Below, in pieces: positions 26,304-37,045 of a DNA stretch of 62,058 nucleotides (position 1 is the first letter of the stretch; each line of letters begins with the position of its first letter). A program made the translations under genes and the position numbers. A model generated the notes under the pieces. That model did no database searches. It saw only the letters and a list, made by a program, of their open reading frames with translations, and was not told the origin of the DNA. The DNA lies in NCBI GenBank assembly GCA_021792975.1, contig JAJYTR010000009.1, positions 1 to 62,058 of the forward strand, read 5' to 3'. The DNA is from Pseudomonadota bacterium (GTDB taxonomy: Bacteria > Pseudomonadota > Gammaproteobacteria > Xanthomonadales > Rhodanobacteraceae).

Positions 26304-27668
26304 TCACTCGGGAGGCGTGCCGCCACCGCCACCCGTGCTGGGCTGCGTCACCGCCAGCGCCAGCGAGTTGGCCTGCTGGTTGCCGGTACCCGCGGCGATG
26401 TTGACGCCGATGTTGCCCATGGCGTTCTGCAACGCCGAACCGTTGAGCGTGGCGCTGTTGGTCGAGAGCACCGCCACTGTGGTCAGGTAGGTGATCGAAC
26501 CGGTGAGCATCGCGTCCATCTGCTCCAGCGTGATCTCGTTGTTGTTGTTCATCACCAGCGAGCCACCGTCGTTGCTGGGATCCCCGGGGTCGCTGCCCGG
26601 CGTGCGGCTGAGGTTGTTGTTGCCGATGTCGGTCAGCTGGGTATGCGTATCCCAGTCGGTATGGCCCTGCCACGGTCCGCTGGTCGGATGCGGCGTGGAC
26701 GGCGACTCACCCGACGCCTTGCCCCAGTTGTCGGGGTACATGTTGTAACGCTGGTCCGAGGTACCGATGGAAGTGCCCAGCACTTCGCCCCCCTCGCCGC
26801 TGCCGCTCACCGTGCCGGACAGGCTGACCGTGGCACTGTTGACTACCGTCTGGAAGTAGCCCTCGTTGAGCGTGTAGTTGCCCATCGCGTCCTGCTTGCC
26901 GTTGACCGAGGCCGTGGCCATGCTGTTGGTGCCGGTCGAGGCAGTCAGGTTGTTCTGCTGCTGGTTGTTGTTGCCGGCGGCGATGTTGACGCCGATGTTG
27001 CCCTGCGCGTTCTGCAGCGCGTTGCCGCCCAGGTTGGCGGCGTTGGTCTGGCCGAAATTGCCCGTGGTGTTGGCGGCGTTGAGCTGCTCGACGAACACTT
27101 CCGAGTCGGCCATGGTGAAGGCGAACGAGGCGTCCGCCGCGGCCAGGGCCGCCGCGTTGTGCTGCTGGTTGTTGTCGCCGGCCGCCACGTTCAGGCCAAT
27201 GTTGCCCTGGGCGTTCTGGGCTGCGTCGTCCGCGACTTGCGCGTCGTTGGCCAGCAGGTAGTTCTCGCCCTGGTTCTCGACGTTGTGCTGGCGATTGTCC
27301 ACCACGGCGATGGCGGCGGAGTCGGTCTGGATGCTGCCGCTGACCGTCGGCGCGCCGGTGATGGAGATGTTGGTCAGCAGGCTCAGATCCTTGTTCATGC
27401 GCACACGGCGGATCGAGGTGTCGCTGTTGACATCGACGTTTTCGTCATAGCGCACATTGCTGTAGATGTCGTTGTAGATGTAATTCAGCGTGGTGTTCTG
27501 GGTGTTGTGGATGGTGTTGGTGACGTCGTCGGTGTAGCTCAGCCACATCGCGCAATCGCCGGAACCCACATCGATCCCGCTGCAATCCTGCGCCAGCGCC
27601 GCCGGCGCGATACCGCCCGCACCGGCCAGGATGGCCAGCGCCAGCAGGTTTCGTTTCACGTTACGCAT
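26304..27668 (-). CDS. fapC: FapC-like major functional-amyloid subunit with three repeats
   Basis: 454 residues. A signal peptide (cleaved near ALA-QD, 26/27) leads to a Cys-containing N-terminal segment (Cys29, Cys39). Three imperfect repeats follow, with cores GNIGLNVAAGDNNQQ (155-169), GNIGVNIAAGNNNQQ (223-237) and GNIGVNIAAGTGNQQ (418-432), each preceded by QNA(Q/M). Linker 1 is about 50 residues and linker 2 about 180. Pseudomonas FapC has three repeats with a GVNVAA-type core and two linkers. The C-terminus ends in Gly/Pro without the Cys pair I recall from Pseudomonas. AGGAG precedes the ATG. Confidence 0.85.
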   Translation of the reverse strand: MRNVKRNLLALAILAGAGGIAPAALAQDCSGIDVGSGDCAMWLSYTDDVTNTIHNTQNTTLNYIYNDIYSNVRYDENVDVNSDTSIRRVRMNKDLSLLTNISITGAPTVSGSIQTDSAAIAVVDNRQHNVENQGENYLLANDAQVADDAAQNAQGNIGLNVAAGDNNQQHNAAALAAADASFAFTMADSEVFVEQLNAANTTGNFGQTNAANLGGNALQNAQGNIGVNIAAGNNNQQQNNLTASTGTNSMATASVNGKQDAMGNYTLNEGYFQTVVNSATVSLSGTVSGSGEGGEVLGTSIGTSDQRYNMYPDNWGKASGESPSTPHPTSGPWQGHTDWDTHTQLTDIGNNNLSRTPGSDPGDPSNDGGSLVMNNNNEITLEQMDAMLTGSITYLTTVAVLSTNSATLNGSALQNAMGNIGVNIAAGTGNQQANSLALAVTQPSTGGGGGTPPE

Positions 27669-27699
27669 TGCTGCATCTCCTGTCGTTGGAATGGATACA

Positions 27700-28329
27700 T
27701 CAACGGGGTGGCAGATCGACGGTGATGAGCAGGCGGTTGCCCGCCGTGTTGCCCATGCCGGCGATCTGGTTCAACTGCACCACCCCCTCGGCCCCGCGCA
27801 GCGCCGTACCCGAGACGGACGCGCTGCGTGGTGAAATGGAAGGGGAAGCGGCCGGGCGGCCCCCCGCAGCACCGCCCGATTGCGTGTCGAGGGCGGCCAG
27901 CGCTTCGCTGTCCGCCTCTTCGATACCCTGCGGCATCACCCCGCCGACTTGCATGGTGATGCGATTGGTCTCGCGGTTGCCCACCCCGCTGGCCTGGTTG
28001 ATGGCGATCAGCCCGGTGGCCCCGGACAGCGCGTTGCCGCCGATCAGCGCCGCCATCGCGTCGGGCGCGCTGGCACGGAACGCGGTGATGTGCTGCAACT
28101 GCACGACGTCGACCTGCGCCTGCCGGCCCATGGCGATGGCCTGCGCATTCGACTGCTGGTTGCCGTCGCCCGCGGCCAGGTTGACGGCGATGACCCCGCT
28201 GGCGCCGGACAGGGCATTGCCTTCCAGGCGGGTACTGGTCAGATAGCCCAGCCATGTCTCATGGGTATCCTGCGCCTGTGCCGGGCAGGAGCCCAGCAAC
28301 AGCATGCACAGGGCCGGCAGACGCACCAT
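27700..28329 (-). CDS. fapB: FapB-like minor amyloid subunit or nucleator
   Basis: 209 residues with a signal peptide (to PAQAQ, about 20). Three repeats follow: GNALSGASGVIAVNLAAGDG (37-56), GNALSGATGLIAINQASGVG (98-117) and GTALRGAEGVVQLNQIAGMG (174-193), separated by about 40 and 55 residues. The repeats resemble those of the larger fapC-like protein, and shorter FapB-type proteins are considered nucleators. The repeats degrade toward the C-terminus. The start overlaps the upstream stop by one base (TGATG), with AGGGAGG just before it. Confidence 0.78.
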   Translation of the reverse strand: MVRLPALCMLLLGSCPAQAQDTHETWLGYLTSTRLEGNALSGASGVIAVNLAAGDGNQQSNAQAIAMGRQAQVDVVQLQHITAFRASAPDAMAALIGGNALSGATGLIAINQASGVGNRETNRITMQVGGVMPQGIEEADSEALAALDTQSGGAAGGRPAASPSISPRSASVSGTALRGAEGVVQLNQIAGMGNTAGNRLLITVDLPPR

Positions 28330-28829
28330 CACCCGCCTCCCTTGAGCAGGCCGGCGCCCTGCAGTGCGCCGGTGATCTGGCCGCCCAGGTTGCGCGTCGC
28401 TCCGTGGATGTTGCCCAGGACACCGCCGGGGCCGGCCGCCGGTACCCCCGTGCCGCCCGCCGGGCCGCGCCCCGCGCCCAGTCCGAGCAGTCCGGCTCCC
28501 TGCAGTGCACCACCCACCGCCCCACGCGCGGAACGTCCCGGCACGGCGGCGGTGATCGCCGAGAAATCGGCATCGTCCAACTCGCTTCCGCCCAGCATCT
28601 GCTGCGTTTCGGGCTGCACGTTGGCAGACACCAGCACCGCCATGCCCGGCGGCTGGGTGCGGACGGCATGGCGCGCGGGCACCGTGCGTATCAGCACGAA
28701 CTCGCCGTTCTGCGCCTGCACCCCCCGCCGCACTCCGGCGGCTTCGGCCGGCAGCACCAGCAGGCCCAGCACCATCAATACGGCCAGCAGCAGCACCGAG
28801 CCGACGAACATGCGGGGAAACTTGAGCAC
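28329..28829 (-). CDS. fapA: FapA-like secreted protein, first gene of the amyloid operon
   Basis: 166 residues. The GTG at 28829 is chosen because GGAGAG lies 4-6 bp upstream and the expected sigma-54 start point falls near 28845, which excludes the in-frame ATG at 28847. MLKFPRMFVGSVLLLAVLM begins a signal peptide ending near AEAAG. The mature part has EFVLIRTVPARHAV and SELDDADFSAIT, then a Gly/Ala/Leu-rich low-complexity tail with two GALQGAGLL copies. Pseudomonas FapA is a short, disordered chaperone-like periplasmic protein, which this resembles in position and character. Confidence 0.65.
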   Translation of the reverse strand: MLKFPRMFVGSVLLLAVLMVLGLLVLPAEAAGVRRGVQAQNGEFVLIRTVPARHAVRTQPPGMAVLVSANVQPETQQMLGGSELDDADFSAITAAVPGRSARGAVGGALQGAGLLGLGAGRGPAGGTGVPAAGPGGVLGNIHGATRNLGGQITGALQGAGLLKGGG

Positions 28830-28855
28830 GACACTCTCCGTTGCCATGTCTGTAC

Positions 28856-28872
28856 TGCAAGGGTGGTGCCAA
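28856..28872 (-). promoter_or_regulatory. Sigma-54 promoter of the amyloid operon
   Basis: On the minus strand TTGGCACCACCCTTGCA matches the -24/-12 consensus TGGCAC-N5-TTGCA exactly. The -24 GG (28870-28869) and -12 GC (28858-28857) are 12 bp apart. Transcription should begin near 28845, about 16 nt before the fapA-like GTG. It implies RpoN and an enhancer-binding protein. Confidence 0.8.
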
Positions 28873-29367
28873 TGCGTGATTCGCTGCTTCATCAAGCGGT
28901 TGCACGGCATGCTCCGGCCGCGTCGCGCAGCCGCTGTCGCGCTGCCGATACAGCCGGGCGCGTCCGTTTCCCTGCAGGCCTTGGCCCTGCTCGCGCACTG
29001 CGCTGCGGCACCTGTAGCGGCCACGCAACAGCGCCGGTGCCATCGCATGTGGGGCCTGCCCGTTCTTGCCCGCTGCCGATCGCCGGTACGGTTGCCGCGG
29101 AACTTTGGCATGCGGCGTACACCGCCCCACCCGCATGTCCGCCCGTGATCGGCGGTGGCCAGTCGTTGCCTCCTGCGTACTCATCGGGCTCGCGCATCGT
29201 CCCGCCGCGCCCAGTCGATCCGGCTACGCCGGCGCGCGTCACGCGGGGCGGAACAGGCGCTGCACGGCGGCTGCGGCACGGCTGTGCATCGGCGCCGGTG
29301 AACGCGGTGCGGTGGCTGCGCAACCGTATGGACGCCGGGGATGCGACCGGCGCCTTATGCTGGATGC
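28873..29367. other. Long intergenic region between the amyloid operon and the diguanylate cyclase
   Basis: About 495 bp with no convincing gene; open frames here have shadow-like Arg/Ala/Pro composition. As the shared upstream region of two divergent units, it would be the place for enhancer-binding-protein sites and the cyclase promoter. I see no clear palindrome or -35/-10 pair. Confidence 0.5.
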
Positions 29368-32180
<2,813 letters not shown>

Positions 32181-32287
32181 CTATGCTCGCCATCCCGGGC
32201 TCGCCAAGTCACCCCGCCTGCGGCCCCGGGACGGAATGGTCCGAATGCGGGCCGCGCGCGACGGCAGCGGCGCGACGGCCACCCGCA

Positions 32288-33148
32288 TCACTTGCCCGGA
32301 GCGTCGAAATAGCGCATGAACTCGGATCCAGGTTTCAGCAGCAGCACGCCGTGGCCGCTGCCGAAACTGCGGCGGTAAGCCTCGAGACTGCGATAGAACC
32401 GGAAGAACCGGGGATCCTGGCCATAGGCGGCGGCGTAGATCTGCGCGGCCTTGGCATCGCCCTCCCCGCGCAATTCCGAGGCCTGCGCCTCGGCTTGCGC
32501 CACCAGCACCTTGGCCTGCTTGTCGGCATCGGCACGGATCTTGGCGGCGGCTTCTTCGCCGCTGGAGCGCAGCGCATTGGCCAGACTCAGGCGTTCGGCG
32601 CGCATGCGCCGGAACACCGACTCGCTGACCGATTCGGGCAGTTCGATCTGGCGGATGCGCACGTCCACGATACGCACGCCGAGCGTGCGCTGCGCCGAGG
32701 CGTTGGCCTGCGCGCGCACGCGCGCGGTGACGTCGTTGCGGCCGCCGGAAACCAGCTCGTCCAGCGGACGCGAGCTGAACTCGAAACGCAGCGCATCCTT
32801 GATCATGGGCGTCAGCCGGGCCTGCGCCTGCAGCTCCTGCCCGCCGGTGGCCTGGTAGTACAGCGCGGGGTTGGCGATGCGCCACTTCACGTAGAAGTCC
32901 ACGTTCACCACTTTCTTTTCGGCGGTGAAGTAGCGCTCGGGCTGCGCATCGAGGGTGAGGATGCGATTGTCGAACTTCACCACCTGCTGCATGAAGGGCA
33001 GCTTGAAATGCAGTCCGGGCGCGAAGTCGCTGCCCACGATGCGCCCGAACTGCAGCAGCAGCGCGGTCTGGTCCTGGCGTACGGTGAACACGCTGCCGTA
33101 TCCGGCCAGCACCAGCAGGACGGCGGCGACGATGGCGATCGGCTTCAT
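32288..33148 (-). CDS. hflC: HflC, FtsH modulator subunit
   Basis: 286 residues. An N-terminal membrane anchor (MKPIAIVAAVLLVLAGYGSVF) precedes an SPFH domain with QDQTALLLQFGRIV and VVNVDFYVKWRIANP. A long helical region ELRGEGDAKAAQIYAAAYGQD is typical. HflK and HflC form a periplasm-facing complex around FtsH and modulate membrane proteolysis. It overlaps hflK by 4 bp. Confidence 0.95.
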   Translation of the reverse strand: MKPIAIVAAVLLVLAGYGSVFTVRQDQTALLLQFGRIVGSDFAPGLHFKLPFMQQVVKFDNRILTLDAQPERYFTAEKKVVNVDFYVKWRIANPALYYQATGGQELQAQARLTPMIKDALRFEFSSRPLDELVSGGRNDVTARVRAQANASAQRTLGVRIVDVRIRQIELPESVSESVFRRMRAERLSLANALRSSGEEAAAKIRADADKQAKVLVAQAEAQASELRGEGDAKAAQIYAAAYGQDPRFFRFYRSLEAYRRSFGSGHGVLLLKPGSEFMRYFDAPGK

Positions 33149-34269
33149 GGCTGCGCTCCTCCGGCCGCCGTCGAACCGGCCTCGGGCGGCGCGGTGTCGC
33201 TGCCGCCGGCCGTGCCGGAGGCGGCCGGCGCCCGCAGCAACGTGCCGGCGCCGGGCAGCGCGGCCTTGGGCAGGGCCGGTGCAGCGGCGCCATGGGACAG
33301 CGGCAGGTAGATCAGGTTGCGGCCGCCGCTTTCGTCCAGCACCTTGGTGTTGACGGCCATCACCTTCTCGACGGTCTCCAGCCACAGGCGCTGGCGCGTC
33401 ACCTCGGGCGCGGCGCGGTATTCCCTCAGCATCGCCAGGAAGCGCTGCGCGTCACCCTGGGCGCGCGCCTCGCGGGTGGCCTCGTAGGCCTGCGCATCGG
33501 CGGTGATGCGCGCGGCTTCGCCACGCGCCTCGGGCAGGATCTTGCTGGCGTAGGCCTTGGCTTCGTTCTCGATGCGCTGCTTGTCCTCACGCGCCTTGTT
33601 GACGTCGTCGAAGGCGTCCTTCACCTCGGCCGGCGGCGCGATGTTCTGGAAATTCACTTCGGTGATGGTGATGCCGGCCGCGTAGCTGTCGAGCAGTTTC
33701 TGCAGCGCCTGCTGCGTGGCCGCCACCATCGCCGCCCCCTCGCCGGAGAGGATGGTATCCATGGTGTCGGCGCCCACCACGCGCCGCACCACCGACTCGG
33801 CGGCCTGGCGCACGGTGGCGTCGGGATCCTGCAGCGAAAACAGATACTGCTCGGCGTTGTTGATCTGGTACTGGACGTTGAAATCGATCTGCACGATGTT
33901 CTCGTCCTTGGTCAGCATCTGCTGCTTGTCGGAGACCGAGCGCACCGAGGTCATGTCCACCTTGCGGACGGTTTCGACGGGGCGCGGCAGCACGAAATGG
34001 AAGCCCGGCCCGAGCGTGCGGTCGTAGGCGCCGAAACGCGTGACCACGCCGACCTGGCTGGTGCCGATCACCGTCCACGAATCGAACAGCAGCCACGCCA
34101 GCAGCAGCGCGACGAGGACCGTGCCGATGCCGCCGGCGCCGCCGCCGCGCAATCCGCCCAGGCGCTGGCGCAACCGCCGCAGCCAGGCTTCGAGGTCGGG
34201 GCCTTTGCCGCCACCGCTGCCGCGTCCCCAGGGATCGCGCTGGCCGCCGCCGGGTTCGTTCCAAGCCAT
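33145..34269 (-). CDS. hflK: HflK, FtsH modulator subunit
   Basis: 374 residues. The Gly-rich, polar N-terminus MAWNEPGGGQRDPWGRGSGG, one membrane helix (about 50-75), an SPFH domain (VVTRFGAYDRTLGPGFHFVLP) and a C-terminal Pro/Ala tail are typical. The ATG at 34269 fits the conserved MAWNEPG; longer frames are shadow. The stop overlaps the hflC start (ATGA). Confidence 0.95.
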   Translation of the reverse strand: MAWNEPGGGQRDPWGRGSGGGKGPDLEAWLRRLRQRLGGLRGGGAGGIGTVLVALLLAWLLFDSWTVIGTSQVGVVTRFGAYDRTLGPGFHFVLPRPVETVRKVDMTSVRSVSDKQQMLTKDENIVQIDFNVQYQINNAEQYLFSLQDPDATVRQAAESVVRRVVGADTMDTILSGEGAAMVAATQQALQKLLDSYAAGITITEVNFQNIAPPAEVKDAFDDVNKAREDKQRIENEAKAYASKILPEARGEAARITADAQAYEATREARAQGDAQRFLAMLREYRAAPEVTRQRLWLETVEKVMAVNTKVLDESGGRNLIYLPLSHGAAAPALPKAALPGAGTLLRAPAASGTAGGSDTAPPEAGSTAAGGAQP

Positions 34270-34425
34270 CTCAGTCGCTCGTCGGATCGGGAGTGCGGCC
34301 CGCGGCCGCCGCTGCAAGGGTCGCCGGCGCACCGGCCGCGTGCGTGTGCCGGAAGCCGGCCCGCGCATGCGCAAGTCTAGCAGCCGTGCGGGCGGCGCCG
34401 ATGCCGGCCCGCTGCGCCACGGGGC

Positions 34426-35676
34426 TCACGCGGACCCGGCCAGCAGCCGCTCCAGCGCCGTGCCGCCTTCGCGGCGCAGCGGCTCGAGCAGTGCGCGCGG
34501 GGCGTCGATGTCCAGGTGCCAGCCGCGGGCGTCGAAGTGCTCCTCGCGGATCGCACCCAGCGTGCGCAGCCGCGCGCGCAACCTGCCGGCGGCCGGTTCC
34601 AGGTGCAGGGCGCCGCGCACGCGGGCGCCGCCCAGGCGCTGCGCAAGGGCCGTACGCAGCGCATCCAGCCCCAGCCCGCGCGCGGCCGAGATCCACACCC
34701 GCCGCGGCTCGCCCGCATCCTCCGCGCCGCAGGGCACCGGCGATTGCAGTCGGTCGATCTTGTTGAACACCGCCAGTTGCGGAACCTGGCCTGCACCGAT
34801 CTCCTCGAGCACGGCATCCACCACGTCGACGCGGCGCTCACGCTCCGGATCGGCGGCGTCGGTGACATGCAGCAACAGGTCGGCATCGCGCGCCTCGGCC
34901 AGCGTGGCGCGGAATGCGGCGACCAGATCGTGTGGCAGGTTGCGCACGAAACCCACGGTGTCGGCCAGCACGACCGGCCCGCAGTCCAGGTTCTCGATAC
35001 GGCGCACGGTGGGATCGAGCGTGGCGAACAGCTGGTCGGCAGCATATACCGCCGAGCGCGTCAGTGCGTTGAACAGGGTGGACTTACCGGCGTTGGTATA
35101 GCCCACCAGCGCCACGCGCGGCATGCCGGCATCCAGGCGCGCGCGACGCTGCTGGCCGCGCTGCGTGCGCACCCTCTCCAGGCGCTTCTGCAATTGCCTG
35201 ACGCGTTCGGCCAGCAGGCGGCGGTCGGTTTCCAGCTGCGTCTCGCCGGGGCCGCGCAGGCCGATGCCGCCGCGCTGGCGTTCCAGGTGCGTCCAGCCGC
35301 GTACCAGTCGCGTGGCCAGGTGCTTGAGCTGCGCCAGCTCGACCTCGAGCTTGCCCTCGTGCGAACGCGCGCGCTGCGCGAAGATATCCAGGATCAGCCC
35401 GGTGCGGTCGACCACGCGCACGCCCAGATACTGCTCGAGATTGCGCTCCTGCACCGGGCTCAGCGTGTGGTCCACCAGCACCAGGTCGGCGTCCAGCGCG
35501 GCGATCAGATCCTTGAGTTCATCGGCCTTGCCGCTGCCGATATAGAAGCGTGGATGCGGCGCAACCACGCGTGCCGGCACGCACGCCAGGACTTCGGCGC
35601 CGGCCGAGCGGGCCAGGTCCTCGAACTCGCGCGCACCGGCCTCGGCATCGAGGCCCTGCCGCGCATACGGCAGCAC
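34426..35676 (-). CDS. hflX: GTPase HflX
   Basis: An HflX-type GTPase with its N-terminal HflX domain (PHPRFYIGSGKADEL, VDHTLSPVQERNLEQ), the GIGLRGPGETQLETDRR linker and a G domain. G1 is GYTNAGKST, G3 DTVGF, G4 NKID. It splits stalled 70S ribosomes. The first ATG/GTG/TTG start in this frame (GTG 35676) omits about 13 conserved residues (FERGRKGERALLV) that are encoded upstream in frame. The true start may be CTG at 35715, six bases after the hfq stop. Confidence 0.92.
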   Translation of the reverse strand: MLPYARQGLDAEAGAREFEDLARSAGAEVLACVPARVVAPHPRFYIGSGKADELKDLIAALDADLVLVDHTLSPVQERNLEQYLGVRVVDRTGLILDIFAQRARSHEGKLEVELAQLKHLATRLVRGWTHLERQRGGIGLRGPGETQLETDRRLLAERVRQLQKRLERVRTQRGQQRRARLDAGMPRVALVGYTNAGKSTLFNALTRSAVYAADQLFATLDPTVRRIENLDCGPVVLADTVGFVRNLPHDLVAAFRATLAEARDADLLLHVTDAADPERERRVDVVDAVLEEIGAGQVPQLAVFNKIDRLQSPVPCGAEDAGEPRRVWISAARGLGLDALRTALAQRLGGARVRGALHLEPAAGRLRARLRTLGAIREEHFDARGWHLDIDAPRALLEPLRREGGTALERLLAGSA

Positions 35677-35720
35677 CAGCAGCGCGCGCTCGCCTTTCCG
35701 GCCGCGTTCGAACAGCGTCT

Positions 35721-35984
35721 TCAGATCTTTTCGTCCGGGCTGTCGGGCACGGCCTCGGCCGCATCCTCACCGCCGACGCGTACCGCGCGGGCCGGCACCA
35801 CGGTGGAGATGGCGTGCTTGTAGACCATCTGGCTGACCTGGTTGCGCAGCAGCACCACGAACTGGTCGAACGATTCGATGGTGCCCTGCAGCTTGATGCC
35901 GTTGACCAGATACACCGAGACGGGGATGCGCTCGCGGCGCAGCGCGTTGAGAAACGGGTCCTGCAGCGATTGTCCTTTCGACAT
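35721..35984 (-). CDS. hfq: RNA chaperone Hfq
   Basis: 87 residues. Sm1 ([29 protein letters not shown]) and Sm2 ([10 protein letters not shown]) motifs are canonical. A short acidic tail ([15 protein letters not shown]) replaces the long disordered tail of E. coli Hfq. It forms a hexamer that pairs small RNAs with mRNAs. It sits between miaA and hflX in the usual order. The ATG at 35984 begins the conserved MSKGQSLQ. Confidence 0.97.
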   Translation of the reverse strand: MSKGQSLQDPFLNALRRERIPVSVYLVNGIKLQGTIESFDQFVVLLRNQVSQMVYKHAISTVVPARAVRVGGEDAAEAVPDSPDEKI

Positions 35985-36059
35985 GGTTGGAATCCTCGCT
36001 TGCGGGCCGGCCAAAGAACGCGTCGCAACGGCGGCGGTCCCGGCCCAACGACGCGCAGT

Positions 36060-37040
36060 TTAGCGCAAGCCCGTCGCCGTGCCGTGATCGCCGACCGCCA
36101 GAAATGCCTGCAGCAGCGCCTGCGCGCGCGGCTGCAGATCGGGTGCGAAGGGATCCAGCCGCTGCAGGCCGCGCTCACCGCGCAGCCAGGTCAGCTGGCG
36201 CTTGGCCAACTGGCGGCTGGCGTGGATCGCCTGCAGGCGGAAGGCGGCGAAGTCGGTCGCACCTTCGAGATGCGCCCATGCCTGGCGGTAGCCCACCGCG
36301 CGCAGTGCCGGCAATCCGGGGTGCAGATCGCCACGCGCGCGCAGGGCGCGCACCTCGTCCAGGAATCCGGCCGCGAGCATGGCGTCGAAGCGTTCGCCGA
36401 TGCGCCGGCGCAGGTGTTCGCGATCCAGCGGCAGCAGCGCCAGCTTGAGCACGCGCCAGGGCAGCGCCGCCGGCCTGCGCGCCTGTTGCCGGCTGAGCGA
36501 CTGTCCGGTCAGTTCGATCACCTCCAGCGCGCGCTGGACGCGTTGCGCATCGCCGGGCCGGATGCGCCGTGCCGCCGTCGCATCCACGGCCGCCAGCCGC
36601 GCGTGCAGCGCCGGCCAGCCGTGCACGGCGGCCGCGGCCGCGAGGCGCGCGCGCAGCGCCGGATCGGCTCCCGGCAGCGGCGAGAGGCCCTGCTCCAGCG
36701 CGCGGAAGTAAAGCCCGGTGCCGCCCACCAGCAACGGCACGCAGCCCGCCGCGCGCGCGGCGTCCATAGCGGCGAGGGCGTCGGCGCGGAACTCGGCGGC
36801 CGAGTAGCTCTGCGCGGGATCGCGCAGGTCCAGCAATGCGTGCGGATGGCGTGCGCGCGCGACGGCGTCGGGTTTGGCGCTGCCGATCTCCAGTCCACGG
36901 TAGACCTGCGCCGAATCCACGCTGATCAGCGCCAGCGGGAAACGCTCGGCCAGCGCGCAGGCCAGCGCGGTCTTGCCGCTGCCGGTGGGGCCCATCAGGA
37001 ACACCGCCGGCGGCAGGGCCGCCGCATCCGCTGCCGCCAT
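36060..37040 (-). CDS. miaA: tRNA dimethylallyltransferase
   Basis: 326 residues. The P-loop GPTGSGKT lies about 17-24, followed by ISVDSAQVYRGLEIGSAKP and the LVGGTGLYFRALEQGL substrate motif, with VGYRQAW near the end. MiaA adds dimethylallyl to A37 of tRNAs reading UNN codons. The ATG at 37040 lies 5 bp downstream of the sulfotransferase stop. It heads the miaA-hfq-hflX run. Confidence 0.95.
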   Translation of the reverse strand: MAAADAAALPPAVFLMGPTGSGKTALACALAERFPLALISVDSAQVYRGLEIGSAKPDAVARARHPHALLDLRDPAQSYSAAEFRADALAAMDAARAAGCVPLLVGGTGLYFRALEQGLSPLPGADPALRARLAAAAAVHGWPALHARLAAVDATAARRIRPGDAQRVQRALEVIELTGQSLSRQQARRPAALPWRVLKLALLPLDREHLRRRIGERFDAMLAAGFLDEVRALRARGDLHPGLPALRAVGYRQAWAHLEGATDFAAFRLQAIHASRQLAKRQLTWLRGERGLQRLDPFAPDLQPRAQALLQAFLAVGDHGTATGLR

Positions 37041-37045
37041 GCCGC

